64,000 nucleotides of DNA from Pseudomonas sp. BCA17 (GCF_004519405.1 NZ_SGWI01000003.1:372001-436000), one strand, 5' to 3'; positions 46,536 to 55,240 are shown, counted from the first letter of the stretch. Notes: generated by a model not told the origin, from the letters alone. Numbers and translations: made by a program.

Positions 46536-47675
46536 TCAGCGCTGCAATACCGCTTTTACAGCGGCTACCGACCGCTCTACGTCCGCCTCAGTCATCGCCG
46601 TGAACATCGGCAACGACACGATCAAACGCCCAACACGCTCGGCTACCGGGAACATGCCTTCCTTGAACCCCTGTGCCCGATACAGGCTCAGCAGGTGGAT
46701 CGGCGGGTAGTGGTAGCCAATGCCGACGCCGTGGGCCTGCATTTGCTCCATGAATGTCGCGCGCGCCGGCAGGCCATCCTGACGTTCAGGCAGTACCAGT
46801 TGGAACAGGTGCCAGTTACTGTTTTCGAAATCGGCTGGCGGCAGTTGCGCGCCGTATTTTTCTTCGAAGTCACTGCCGAAGCATTTGAGGTAGTGCCGTG
46901 CCAGGTTCTGGCGATGTGCGGTGATCTTCTCGATATGAGCGAATTGCCCCAGGCCGATGGCGGCGGCGATATCGGTCATATTGAACTTGCCACCCAACAC
47001 ATCCACATCCAGGCCGTCGAAACCCGTGCGGGTCACGCCCTGCAGGCGATATTTCTCCGCCAGACGCGCTTCCTCGGCGTTGTTTAATACCAGGCAACCG
47101 CCTTCAGAAGAGGTGATGTTTTTGTTGGCCTGGAAGCTGAACGACACGAAGTCACCGGTAGCGCCGATGCGCTCGCCGTCCCAGCTGGAGCCCAGCGCCT
47201 GGGCGGCGTCTTCGATGATGCGCAGGTTGTACTTGTTCGCCAGCGCATAAAGCATTGGCATGTCCAGGGGCAAGCCAGCCAGGTACACCGGAATGATTGC
47301 CTTGGTGCGCGGTGTAATGGCTGCTTCTACCTGGGCCAGGTCGATATTGCGGGTGACCGGGTCGATATCGGCAAACACCGGCGTGGCGCCTACTTCCAGG
47401 ATCACGTTGGCTGTGGCGACCCAGGAGATCGGGGTGGTGATGACTTCATCGCCGGCACCGATACCGGCGATGCGCAAGGCGATCTCCATGGTGCAGGTCC
47501 CCGAGTTGAACGTGCGCACCGGGCGGCCACCGAAGTATTCCGATAACTGAGCCTCGAATGCCTGCACCTTCGGCCCGCTGGTGATCCAGCCGGAGCGCAG
47601 TACATCGCCGACTGCCGCGATGGTGGCTTCATCAATGGTAGGTTTGGAAAACGGCAGGAAAGGCTGTTGGCTCAT
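46536..47675 (-). CDS. DegT/DnrJ/EryC1/StrS (ArnB-like) aminotransferase
   Basis: A 379-residue PLP enzyme acting on nucleotide-linked keto-sugars. The PLP lysine is K185 in FSFQANKNITSSEGG, very like the HAIKNIT motif of ArnB (UDP-4-keto-pentose aminotransferase of lipid A modification). Also visible are the ISWVATAN stretch and EDAAQALGS. Length equals ArnB. But no arnA, arnC or arnT lies nearby, so the pathway (lipid A, O antigen or other glycan) is open. ATG 47675 is preferred over a 22-residue extension. Confidence 0.85.
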   Translation of the reverse strand: MSQQPFLPFSKPTIDEATIAAVGDVLRSGWITSGPKVQAFEAQLSEYFGGRPVRTFNSGTCTMEIALRIAGIGAGDEVITTPISWVATANVILEVGATPVFADIDPVTRNIDLAQVEAAITPRTKAIIPVYLAGLPLDMPMLYALANKYNLRIIEDAAQALGSSWDGERIGATGDFVSFSFQANKNITSSEGGCLVLNNAEEARLAEKYRLQGVTRTGFDGLDVDVLGGKFNMTDIAAAIGLGQFAHIEKITAHRQNLARHYLKCFGSDFEEKYGAQLPPADFENSNWHLFQLVLPERQDGLPARATFMEQMQAHGVGIGYHYPPIHLLSLYRAQGFKEGMFPVAERVGRLIVSLPMFTAMTEADVERSVAAVKAVLQR

Positions 47676-47793
47676 GACGAAGAAGGCATCCGTTTCAGGT
47701 AGGCGATGAGTAATAGACGTATCAGTACCGCATGGTTGCACGGTTTGACTGAATATAGCCTGTCACGCGTGAATGAATCGTCATGATACGGAC

Positions 47794-47826
47794 AAAAAAA
47801 TGCCGCTTCAAAAAGCGGCATTTTTT
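47794..47826 (-). terminator. Rho-independent terminator of the DUF2388 gene
   Basis: Stem AAAAAATGCCGCTT / AAGCGGCATTTTTT with a four-base loop, 13 bases downstream of the DUF2388 stop on the minus strand. A/T runs on both sides make it potentially bidirectional. Confidence 0.9.
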
Positions 47827-47838
47827 CAGGCAGTGCTA

Positions 47839-48153
47839 TTACTCGGCAATGGCATTCTTCGCCAGGATCGCATTGGCCAGTTCCATGTCGGTAGCCTTCA
47901 GGCCAGGGTTGTCGGCACGGACTTTTTGCATGGCGGCTTCCAGGTATGGGCCGCGGATACCACCGTCGCTGGCGACGAAGCTGCCGGCGTCGTCTTGAGC
48001 AGCAACGACCATCTTGTGGTCTTTGAAGGTCAGGTACGTCGAGCCGGTGGTAGCGCCCGATGAGATGACGTTGCGCCAGAAGCTGTCGGCCATGGCTGAG
48101 CCGACAGGAAGAGAAAGCACGGCGAGGGTTGCGACAGCATATTTAAGACGCAT
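47839..48153 (-). CDS. DUF2388 domain small exported protein
   Basis: A 104-residue protein with a signal peptide (MRLKYAVATLAVLSLPVGSAMA, cleaved near 22). The mature part contains the family block SFWRNVISSGATTGSTYLTFKDHKMVVAAQDDAGSFVASDG. Members are small periplasmic proteins restricted largely to pseudomonads, often in tandem copies; their function is unknown. ATG 48153 follows CCGGAG. It has its own terminator. Confidence 0.85.
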   Translation of the reverse strand: MRLKYAVATLAVLSLPVGSAMADSFWRNVISSGATTGSTYLTFKDHKMVVAAQDDAGSFVASDGGIRGPYLEAAMQKVRADNPGLKATDMELANAILAKNAIAE

Positions 48154-48222
48154 GATGGGTGACTCCGGGTGGGTTATCTGAACCTTTTGATTGTAGTTAA
48201 CCCAACCGAGTTCCATCACTGA

Positions 48223-48669
48223 CTAAACAGTTTCGACTTGCAAAACTGCCCCATTCTGCGCGATTACGCGTACTTGAGAGCCTACGGGCTTATCCGGCCC
48301 GGTCACCATCCACACGCCATCACCGACTTTTATCTTTCCACGGCCATCGACGATTGCCTGATGCACCACAAAGGTGCGCCCAATCAGTTCCGACCCGCGC
48401 ATGTTCAGCCCTGGCTGGTCGCTGAGCTTGGCGCTGCTGCGCTGGCGTTTCCACCAGTACACGGCCGTCAGGATCGACAACACCGCAAACAGCAGCAACT
48501 GCCATTCCAGGCCGAGCGGCGGGATCAGGAACTTGATCACGCCCACGGCCGCCGCGGCGATGCCCATCCATAGCAGGTAACCACCTGCGCCAAAGACCTC
48601 AAGAATCAACAGCACCGTGCCCAGTGCCAGCCAATCCCAGAACGACAGATGCTGCAGGAAATCCCACAT
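48223..48669 (-). CDS. NfeD-like membrane protein
   Basis: A 148-residue protein. Two to three N-terminal helices (about 10-68) are followed by a C-terminal OB-fold (LIGRTFVVHQAIVDGRGKIKVGDGVWMVTG). This is the short NfeD1b/YbbK type that partners stomatin-like proteins. It begins 8 bases after the SPFH gene, one transcript. Both contribute to membrane microdomain or quality control functions. Confidence 0.9.
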   Translation of the reverse strand: MWDFLQHLSFWDWLALGTVLLILEVFGAGGYLLWMGIAAAAVGVIKFLIPPLGLEWQLLLFAVLSILTAVYWWKRQRSSAKLSDQPGLNMRGSELIGRTFVVHQAIVDGRGKIKVGDGVWMVTGPDKPVGSQVRVIAQNGAVLQVETV

Positions 48670-48677
48670 GGCGTGCC

Positions 48678-49598
48678 TCAGCCTTTCTTGTTGTCGAAGG
48701 TGGCCTTGACGATTTCGCCGATACCACCGACGGCGCCGATCACTTGGCTGGCTTCCAGCGGCATCAGAATCACCTTGCTGTTGTTGGCCGAAGCCAGCTT
48801 GCCCAACGCATCGATGTATTTTTGCGCGACGAAATAATTCACCGCCTGCACGTTGCCTGATGCAATAGCCTCTGAAACCACCTGGGTAGCGCGGGCTTCA
48901 GCCTCGGCCTGACGCTCACGGGCTTCGGACTCCAGGAACGCCGCCTGGCGGCTACCCTCGGCCTCCAGGATCTGCGCCTGCTTCTTGCCTTCGGCTGTCA
49001 GGATCGCCGATGCCCGCAGGCCCTCGGCCTCCAGGATTTGTGCACGCTTGATCCGCTCGGCCTTCATCTGGCCTGACATGGCGGCCATCAGGTCGGCGGG
49101 TGGGCTGATGTCCTTGATCTCGATGCGGGTGATCTTGATGCCCCATGGCGCCGTGGCTTCGTCGACGGTACGCAGCAGTTTTTCGTTGATACCGTCACGC
49201 TGGCTCAGCATGGCATCCAGCTCCATGGAGCCAAGCACGGTACGGATATTGGTTTGCAGCAGGTTGCGGATGGCATGTTCGAGGTTGTTGACCTCGTAGG
49301 CGGCCTGGGCGGTATTGACCACCTGAAAGAAACACACGGCGTCGATCTGCACGGTGGCGTTGTCGGCGGTAATCACTTCCTGGGGCGGAATATCCAGCAC
49401 GCTTTCCATCACGTTGATCTTGCGACCGATGCGGTCCATGACCGGGATGATGATATTCAGGCCGGGTTTAAGGGTGTTGGTGTAACGGCCGAAACGCTCG
49501 ACTGTCCACTGGTAGCCCTGGGGCACCACTTTAAAACCCATGAACAGGATGGCGACGGCCAATCCCACGAACAAAAGCAGTACGGTTCCGATCTGCAT
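48678..49598 (-). CDS. SPFH/stomatin-like membrane protease regulator (QmcA type)
   Basis: A 306-residue protein with one N-terminal transmembrane helix ([20 protein letters not shown], 2-21). The SPFH domain ([31 protein letters not shown]) is followed by a long Ala/Glu/Gln coiled coil (about 200-260) with repeated ILEAEG units. QmcA associates with FtsH in E. coli. Its nfeD partner is downstream. Confidence 0.92.
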   Translation of the reverse strand: MQIGTVLLLFVGLAVAILFMGFKVVPQGYQWTVERFGRYTNTLKPGLNIIIPVMDRIGRKINVMESVLDIPPQEVITADNATVQIDAVCFFQVVNTAQAAYEVNNLEHAIRNLLQTNIRTVLGSMELDAMLSQRDGINEKLLRTVDEATAPWGIKITRIEIKDISPPADLMAAMSGQMKAERIKRAQILEAEGLRASAILTAEGKKQAQILEAEGSRQAAFLESEARERQAEAEARATQVVSEAIASGNVQAVNYFVAQKYIDALGKLASANNSKVILMPLEASQVIGAVGGIGEIVKATFDNKKG

Positions 49599-49675
49599 GG
49601 CGATTCCCTATCTGAAGGTGTCAGTAAAACGACGTTCGGCCGATTGTAGCGGTCTGGTCACGGATAAGGACGGTT

Positions 49676-51364
49676 TCACGGCTCAACAATCAAAGGATTT
49701 GTTTCTGAATCACCAGGAGTTACCCGTAATACTTCTGCCAGCGTGGTCAGGCTGGCGTTCACTTTCTCCAGGCCCGCCATGCGCAGGCTGCACATGCCTT
49801 GCTCAATAGCCGCCCGACGCAGCGCCTGCACGTCGGCACCGGGAGTGATCAATGCCTTGAGCGGTTCGTCCATCAGCATGATTTCGTAGAGCCCGGCTCG
49901 GCCTCGATAACCGCTGTCGCGACACTCCACGCATCCGACCGCCTCGCAGGCGTTCTCCAGTACATTCACCGTTCGCTTGCAGTGAGGGCACAAGAGGCGC
50001 ACCAAACGCTGCGCCATCACTCCTATCAGCGTAGCTTTGATCAAATAATGAGCAATGCCCAATTCCTGCAAACGGCTGATGGCGCTGGGTGCATCGTTGG
50101 TGTGCAGGGTCGACAGCACCAAGTGCCCGGTGAGTGCGGCCTGGATTGCCATCTCTGCGGTTTCCTGGTCGCGAATTTCGCCGATCATGATGATGTCCGG
50201 ATCCTGGCGCAGCAGCGCGCGTATGCCGCCGGCGAAGGTCAGGCCTATGTTGTGCTGCACTTGCATCTGGTTGAAGGCGGGCTCGACCATCTCGATCGGG
50301 TCCTCCACTGTGCACAGGTTGACCTCGCGGGTCGCCAGTTGCTTGAGCGTGGCGTAAAGCGTGCTGGTCTTGCCTGAGCCGGTAGGGCCGGTAACCAGAA
50401 TGATGCCGTTGGCCTGGCGGGTCATTGCCTGCCAGCGCTGCTGGTCAGCGGGCGACAAACCCAGCTGGTCAAAATCCTTGAGCAATACCTGGGGGTCGAA
50501 AATCCGCATCACCAGCTTTTCGCCAAATGCCGTCGGTAAGGTTGAAAGCCGCAGTTCCACTTCGGCGCCCGTGGGGCTTTTGGTTTTGACCCGGCCGTCC
50601 TGGGGTTTGCGTTTCTCTGCCACATTCATCCGGCCCAGGCTTTTCAGGCGGCTGACCACCGCCATGGTGACCTGGGGCGGGAACTGATAGACGTCGTGCA
50701 ACAGCCCATCGATGCGCAAGCGCACACGGCTCTGTTCGCGGCACGGTTCTATATGGATGTCGCTGGCCCTTTGGCCAAAGGCGTACTGCAGCAGCCAGTC
50801 GACGATGTTGACGATGTGCGCATCATTGGCGTCCGGCTCCTTGTCGCTGGCGCCAAGGTTGAGCAGTTCGAAGTTGCCCGGGGCCGCCACCTTCTGATCT
50901 GCGCCACTGACCGACCTGGCCAGTCGATAGAATTCGTCGATGCAGCGCTGAATATCCCGGGGGTTGGCGACCACGCGTTTGATTGAGCGCTTGAGCACTT
51001 GCGCCAAGCCGGCTTCCCAGCCGGTGACATAGGGTTGTGCGCTGGCGATGGTGACGCTCTGGGCGTCTACCGCCACCGCGAGAATGGCGTGGCGCTGCGC
51101 GAAGGCGTGGGACATCAATGGCACGACCGCCGCCACGTCGATCCTCAGCGGGTCGATACGCAAATAAGGTTGCCCGGCGTGCCGGGCCAGCCACTGGGTC
51201 AAGGCTTCCAGGCAGGGCCCCTGGGCGGCGACATATTCCAGGGGATGCTGGGTGTTGCCGGCCGGTAGCCTCGCCAAGCGCTGTGCAATGTCGGTTGTAA
51301 TCAGCCCTCCATCGATCAATGCCGGCAGCATCGGTTGAAGTTCCAGTCGTTGGTCAACAGGCAT
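49676..51364 (-). CDS. Orphan GspE/PulE-type secretion ATPase
   Basis: A 562-residue type II secretion/type IV pilus assembly ATPase. An N-terminal T2SSE-like domain (1-150, weakly conserved) is followed by the catalytic core: Walker A GPTGSGKT (326-333), the Asp box CTVEDPIE, Walker B IIMIGEIRDQE, the His box LHTNDAPSA, and a tetracysteine zinc motif CPHC...CVEC. All catalytic motifs are intact. No other secretin, pseudopilin or GspF gene is nearby, so it works with a distant machine or alone. ATG 51364 follows an AGGAAA site. Confidence 0.88.
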   Translation of the reverse strand: MPVDQRLELQPMLPALIDGGLITTDIAQRLARLPAGNTQHPLEYVAAQGPCLEALTQWLARHAGQPYLRIDPLRIDVAAVVPLMSHAFAQRHAILAVAVDAQSVTIASAQPYVTGWEAGLAQVLKRSIKRVVANPRDIQRCIDEFYRLARSVSGADQKVAAPGNFELLNLGASDKEPDANDAHIVNIVDWLLQYAFGQRASDIHIEPCREQSRVRLRIDGLLHDVYQFPPQVTMAVVSRLKSLGRMNVAEKRKPQDGRVKTKSPTGAEVELRLSTLPTAFGEKLVMRIFDPQVLLKDFDQLGLSPADQQRWQAMTRQANGIILVTGPTGSGKTSTLYATLKQLATREVNLCTVEDPIEMVEPAFNQMQVQHNIGLTFAGGIRALLRQDPDIIMIGEIRDQETAEMAIQAALTGHLVLSTLHTNDAPSAISRLQELGIAHYLIKATLIGVMAQRLVRLLCPHCKRTVNVLENACEAVGCVECRDSGYRGRAGLYEIMLMDEPLKALITPGADVQALRRAAIEQGMCSLRMAGLEKVNASLTTLAEVLRVTPGDSETNPLIVEP

Positions 51365-51445
51365 GGGGTTTCCTGGGGAAGTAGAGAACAACCCCCAGGC
51401 TAGCCAGCCCCTGAACATCTTCCTCCCAGCGTGTATTTCATGGCT

Positions 51446-51784
51446 TTACCGAGCGCTCGCCACCCATGCTTGAAGCCCCGCAGAATCAGCCGGCCAGAGG
51501 TCCAGCGAGTACACGCTGATCAGGTTTCGAATCTTTTCACCGATCACCTGGGCGCGGTGCCAACTCAAACCGTCCATCACGATATCAATGCTCAACAGGT
51601 CATCCTTGCGGTCTACATTGACTTGCCGTGGCGTCAGGCTTTGCAAAGCGAAATAGTTGAGCGCGCGGCACAACACATCGGGCTCAGCCTCGGCAACGAT
51701 GCGGTAATGTGCCTGGCAATGGGCGTTGTTGACGGCCCACGCGTCAATGCGGGCAGCAGGCAGGGTGGCTTCGACGGCGTGCAT
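51446..51784 (-). CDS. Small ACT-like protein divergent from an Lrp regulator
   Basis: A 112-residue protein without a signal peptide or membrane helix. The region CRALNYFALQSLTPRQVNVDRKDDLLSIDIVMDGLSWHRAQVIGEKIRNLISVYSL has the beta-alpha-beta pattern of ACT domains, as in acetolactate synthase small subunits. This is a fold-level impression. ATG 51784 follows TTGGAG. It is divergently transcribed from the Lrp/AsnC gene across a palindrome-rich gap, so Lrp-type control is likely. Confidence 0.6.
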   Translation of the reverse strand: MHAVEATLPAARIDAWAVNNAHCQAHYRIVAEAEPDVLCRALNYFALQSLTPRQVNVDRKDDLLSIDIVMDGLSWHRAQVIGEKIRNLISVYSLDLWPADSAGLQAWVASAR

Positions 51785-51911
51785 GAGAAATCTCCAAATC
51801 AGGCTGGAGAAATTTTTACATTCGCCAGCGGAGATTTCTTGCCTGATATTCGCGTAAATTGCGAATGATCGAATCAAGTGATTCAAGAGTGACGCATTTA
51901 TAGGTAATTCT
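51785..51911. promoter_or_regulatory. Divergent control region with several inverted repeats
   Basis: AGAAATCTCC (51786-51795) is repeated inverted at 51830-51839. ATTCGC-N7-GCGAAT (51848-51866, AT-rich centre) and GAATC-N4-GATTC (51871-51884) follow. The AT-centred palindrome is compatible with an Lrp-family site. Both divergent genes start within 30 bases of these elements. Confidence 0.5.
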
Positions 51912-52382
51912 ATGCACAGTGAGTTGGACGCCTACGACCGCCGTATCCTGGCCTTGCTGCAAGAGGATGCTTCGCTGTCCAGTGCGCAGATCGCCGAACA
52001 GGTTGGCCTGTCCCAGTCGCCCTGTTGGCGGCGTATTCAGCGGCTCAAGGAGGAGGGGGTGATTCGTGGTCAGGTCACCTTGCTGGATCGCAAGAAAATC
52101 GGCCTCAACACGCAGATTTTTGCCGAGGTCAAACTCAACGCCCACGGCCGCTCCAACTTCACAGAGTTCACCGAAGCGATTCGCGGGTTTTCGGAAGTGT
52201 TGGAGTGTTACGTGCTGATGGGGGCGGTGGATTTTCTGCTACGCATCGTGACCTCGGATATCGAAGCGTACGAGCGGTTTTTCTTCGAGAAGCTGTCCAT
52301 GGTGCCGGGCATCCAGGAGGTCAACTCAATCGTGGCGTTGTCGGAGATCAAATCCACCACCAGCCTGCCAGTGTTGCGCTGA
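51912..52382 (+). CDS. Lrp/AsnC family transcriptional regulator
   Basis: A 156-residue feast/famine regulator. N-terminal HTH: DAYDRRILALLQEDASLSSAQIAEQVGLSQSPCWRRIQRL (6-45). C-terminal RAM/ACT ligand domain: FSEVLECYVLMGAVDFLLRIVTSDIEAYERFF. Length and layout match Lrp-like proteins that sense amino acids. It probably controls the divergent ACT-like gene and itself. Confidence 0.93.
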   Translation: MHSELDAYDRRILALLQEDASLSSAQIAEQVGLSQSPCWRRIQRLKEEGVIRGQVTLLDRKKIGLNTQIFAEVKLNAHGRSNFTEFTEAIRGFSEVLECYVLMGAVDFLLRIVTSDIEAYERFFFEKLSMVPGIQEVNSIVALSEIKSTTSLPVLR

Positions 52383-52395
52383 CAGGCTTGGCCTC

Positions 52396-52423
52396 ATCGG
52401 GGGCAGATCGCACCGCCCCCGAT
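52396..52423. terminator. Hairpin between the Lrp gene and the convergent CYTH-CHAD gene
   Basis: ATCGGGGGC (52396-52404) and GCCCCCGAT (52415-52423) are perfect inverted arms with a ten-base loop. It lies between two convergent genes. The sequence words are those of REP elements, but there is no T tract. Confidence 0.55.
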
Positions 52424-52430
52424 GGCGATA

Positions 52431-53798
52431 TCACAGACGCAGCAGGGTTTTCCACGCGCGATTCTGGAACACCGCAATCGCCTGGTGCATACGCGCATCC
52501 AGCGACTCGTCAGTGATCGGTTGGTTGGCCAGTTGCACCAGCTTGTTCAGTTCACCGTACAGGCGGTCCAGTTCCGGAATATCCACCACCTGGCGCGCAT
52601 GGTGCAGCCAGGCCTGGATGCGTTCAAGGCGTGGCAGTTGCTCGGCCAGGTCTTCTGGTTGCTGCTGGTAGCGCGGCAGTTGCAGGGCGACAGCATCTTC
52701 GGCCAGCAGGCGTGGCAGCCAGTTGGTGATCTGCGCGGCGCCCTGGCGGTTGCCCCGCACGTTGCGGTCGGCAGTCCAGGTGCGGGCCAGCAGCCAGCGG
52801 GAAGCGTTCAGTGAGAACAGGCCCCAGCGCACGTCTTCCAATTCTTCGATGAACTGTTCCGGCGCAGCTTTGCGTATGTCTTCATCATCGTCACCGGCCT
52901 GCACCAGTGGGCGCCAGTCTTCCAGCAATGCATCCAGCGCGCTGCGCAGCTCGCTGGTGGATTGACGCGGAGCTGCCTGACCGAGGCTGCCGATCAAGGC
53001 GCGCAATTCGCCGAGGTTGTCGACCCAGTCCTGCAACAGCCGCCAGTGACCATTGAAGCGGTACTGCTCGGCCAGGCGCTGGCTGCTGCCCAACAGATGC
53101 CACATGATGGCGGCGAAGGCGTCGTCCAACGGCATTTCGGCGTGAATCTGCGGCGCCGGCAGGCTCAGGGAGTAGCTGCCGGCGTCATACAGGCGATAGC
53201 CGCGTTCGGCCTTGCTGATATCACACGGCATCAACGCCAGGGTGGCGGCCAGCTCGGCGGCCAGTTCCAGCAAGGCGGCCGGTTCGCCTTCACGCAGTTC
53301 CAGTTCCAGTTCGCAGATTTCTTCTTTCTGCTTGCCGACCACGACATGGCCCAAGTCCAGGGCAGCTTCGATGACCACCTTGGCTTTGCCGCGACCCCAG
53401 GCGATCTCGGCGCGTTCGCGCACAAAATCGGTGGTGAAGATCGGCTTGAGGGTTTTTTTGTCCAGTTCGGCCAGCTGCTCGGGCCAGCACTCGCCGTCGA
53501 GTTTCTTCACGTCGAGCTTGGCTTTGGGCAGCTCCCAGTTGTATTCGTTACGTTCCGACAAGCCGGCGACACTCTGGCCACGGGTCTTGAGGGTCTGAAT
53601 GATGTCGTCACCGTCCTTGCGCAGGCGCAGTGCGACTTTGGCCTGGGCCAGGTCACGCTCTGGGGTGTCGAAGTACTGGTTCATCAACTCACGGCGTTCC
53701 CAGCCACTTTTGTTGCGTTTTTTCAGGAGCGGGTGCTCACGCAGTGCGGCGAGGGTCTCGCGGCTGACGCGCAGCTTGATTTCGGTTTCTTTTTGCAT
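52431..53798 (-). CDS. CYTH-CHAD domain protein (inorganic triphosphatase-like)
   Basis: A 456-residue protein. The N-terminal CYTH triphosphate tunnel domain begins with the signature KETEIKLRV (3-11) and holds alternating charged strands (KVALRLRKDGDDIIQTLKTRG; EICELELELREG). The C-terminal half (about 240-456) is a helical CHAD domain. E. coli YgiF with this architecture hydrolyses inorganic triphosphate, and CHAD domains bind polyphosphate. With ppk and ppx elsewhere in the window this is another polyphosphate-linked gene. It is divergent from argE. ATG 53798 is chosen by the CYTH start. Confidence 0.9.
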   Translation of the reverse strand: MQKETEIKLRVSRETLAALREHPLLKKRNKSGWERRELMNQYFDTPERDLAQAKVALRLRKDGDDIIQTLKTRGQSVAGLSERNEYNWELPKAKLDVKKLDGECWPEQLAELDKKTLKPIFTTDFVRERAEIAWGRGKAKVVIEAALDLGHVVVGKQKEEICELELELREGEPAALLELAAELAATLALMPCDISKAERGYRLYDAGSYSLSLPAPQIHAEMPLDDAFAAIMWHLLGSSQRLAEQYRFNGHWRLLQDWVDNLGELRALIGSLGQAAPRQSTSELRSALDALLEDWRPLVQAGDDDEDIRKAAPEQFIEELEDVRWGLFSLNASRWLLARTWTADRNVRGNRQGAAQITNWLPRLLAEDAVALQLPRYQQQPEDLAEQLPRLERIQAWLHHARQVVDIPELDRLYGELNKLVQLANQPITDESLDARMHQAIAVFQNRAWKTLLRL

Positions 53799-53956
53799 GG
53801 CCGGAACATCCAGGATCGGGAGCGCAGCCGGGGAAAAGAGTGGCTGCCAAGGTCGTGCAGTGTACAGGACTGAGCCCGGCAACGCGCCGCAACGGTTTAT
53901 TGTGTCGTGCAGATGGCTCTATAGTGGGCCTCATCCGGGAAGTTGAGAGACCGCGT

Positions 53957-55105
53957 ATGCCGTTACCCACCTTGAAAGAGCAATTCGCTGCGCTGATTGC
54001 CGCGCCGTCGGTCAGTTGCACCCAAGCGTCTCTCGACCAGACCAACCGCCCGGTGATCGATCTGCTCGCCGACTGGCTGGGCGACCTGGGTTTTGCCATC
54101 GACATCCAGCAGGTCAGCCCCGGCAAATTCAACCTGTTGGCCAGCTTCGGCAGCGGCCCGGGCGGCCTGGTGCTGGCGGGGCATAGCGACACGGTTCCTT
54201 ATGACGCAGCATTGTGGAAGACCGACCCGCTGAAACTGACGGAAGTCGACGGCCGCTGGATAGGGCTGGGCAGTTGCGACATGAAAGGTTTTTTTGCGCT
54301 GGTAATCGAAGCCGTGTTGCCGCTGCTGGATCAACCGTTCAGGCAACCGTTGCTGATCCTTGCGACCTGTGACGAAGAAAGCTCGATGTCCGGCGCCCGT
54401 GCGCTGGCCGAAGCCGGCCGACCGTTGGGACGCGCTGCGGTGATTGGCGAGCCTACCGGCCTCAAGCCGATCCGCCTGCACAAAGGCGTGATGATGGAAC
54501 GCATCGATATCCTTGGCCAAAGTGGCCATTCATCGGACCCGAGCCTGGGCCACAGTGCTCTCGAAGCCATGCACGACGCCATCGGCGAGTTGCGCGGCCT
54601 GCGCCTGGCCTGGCAGCGCGAGTACCGCAACCCGCAGTTCAGTGTGCCCCAGCCGACTATGAACTTCGGTTGTATCCATGGTGGCGACAACCCCAATCGC
54701 ATCTGCGGCCAGTGTTCCCTGGAGTTCGACCTGCGCCCCCTGCCGGGGATGGACCCTCGGGTGTTGCGCGATGCGATCCGGCAAAAGCTGCAACCCGTGG
54801 CCGAGCGTCATCAGGTCAAGATCGACTACGCGCCGTTGTTCCCCGAAGTACCGCCGTTCGAGCAACCGGAAGACGCCGAACTGGTTCGAGTGGCGGAGCG
54901 ATTGACCGGTCATCGCGCCGAAGCAGTAGCGTTCGGCACTGAAGCGCCTTATCTTCAGCGCCTCGGTTGTGAAACCCTGGTGCTTGGCCCTGGCGACATC
55001 GCCTGCGCGCACCAGCCGGGCGAGTACCTGGAAATGTCACGCTTGACGCCTACAGTGCGTCTATTGCGGGATCTGATCGAGCATTACTGCCTTAAACCCG
55101 CATAA
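53957..55105 (+). CDS. argE: Acetylornithine deacetylase
   Basis: A 382-residue M20 metallohydrolase converting N-acetylornithine to ornithine. Metal and catalytic residues are H76 and D78 (GHSDTVPYD), D108 (GSCDMKGF) and E140/E141 (TCDEESSMSG). The dimerisation domain follows QSGHSSDPSLG. ATG 53957 fits the family; a 39-residue upstream extension is rejected. argA follows 135 bases downstream on the same strand. Confidence 0.93.
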   Translation: MPLPTLKEQFAALIAAPSVSCTQASLDQTNRPVIDLLADWLGDLGFAIDIQQVSPGKFNLLASFGSGPGGLVLAGHSDTVPYDAALWKTDPLKLTEVDGRWIGLGSCDMKGFFALVIEAVLPLLDQPFRQPLLILATCDEESSMSGARALAEAGRPLGRAAVIGEPTGLKPIRLHKGVMMERIDILGQSGHSSDPSLGHSALEAMHDAIGELRGLRLAWQREYRNPQFSVPQPTMNFGCIHGGDNPNRICGQCSLEFDLRPLPGMDPRVLRDAIRQKLQPVAERHQVKIDYAPLFPEVPPFEQPEDAELVRVAERLTGHRAEAVAFGTEAPYLQRLGCETLVLGPGDIACAHQPGEYLEMSRLTPTVRLLRDLIEHYCLKPA

Positions 55106-55131
55106 ATTAAGCCTTGTCCATTCGTACATAG

Positions 55132-55171
55132 AAGGAGAGCGAGCGTGTCGCCAAGCCTGTTCCGACGATAG
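55132..55171 (+). promoter_or_regulatory. Candidate arginine leader peptide and ArgR half-site before argA
   Basis: AAGGAG (55132-55137), seven bases, then a GTG start at 55145 open an eight-codon ORF, MSPSLFRR, ending in two consecutive CGA arginine codons and TAG (55169-55171). It lies about 70 bases upstream of the argA ATG. The same DNA contains TGTCGC (55146-55151), the conserved core of Pseudomonas ArgR half-sites. Either or both could provide arginine control. Confidence 0.45.
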
Positions 55172-55240
55172 CCACCAGCCCGCTGTGCGCTTTCACGATT
55201 CATCCTTGTTTGGCTGCTACTTATTACAGGCCCAGGTTTT

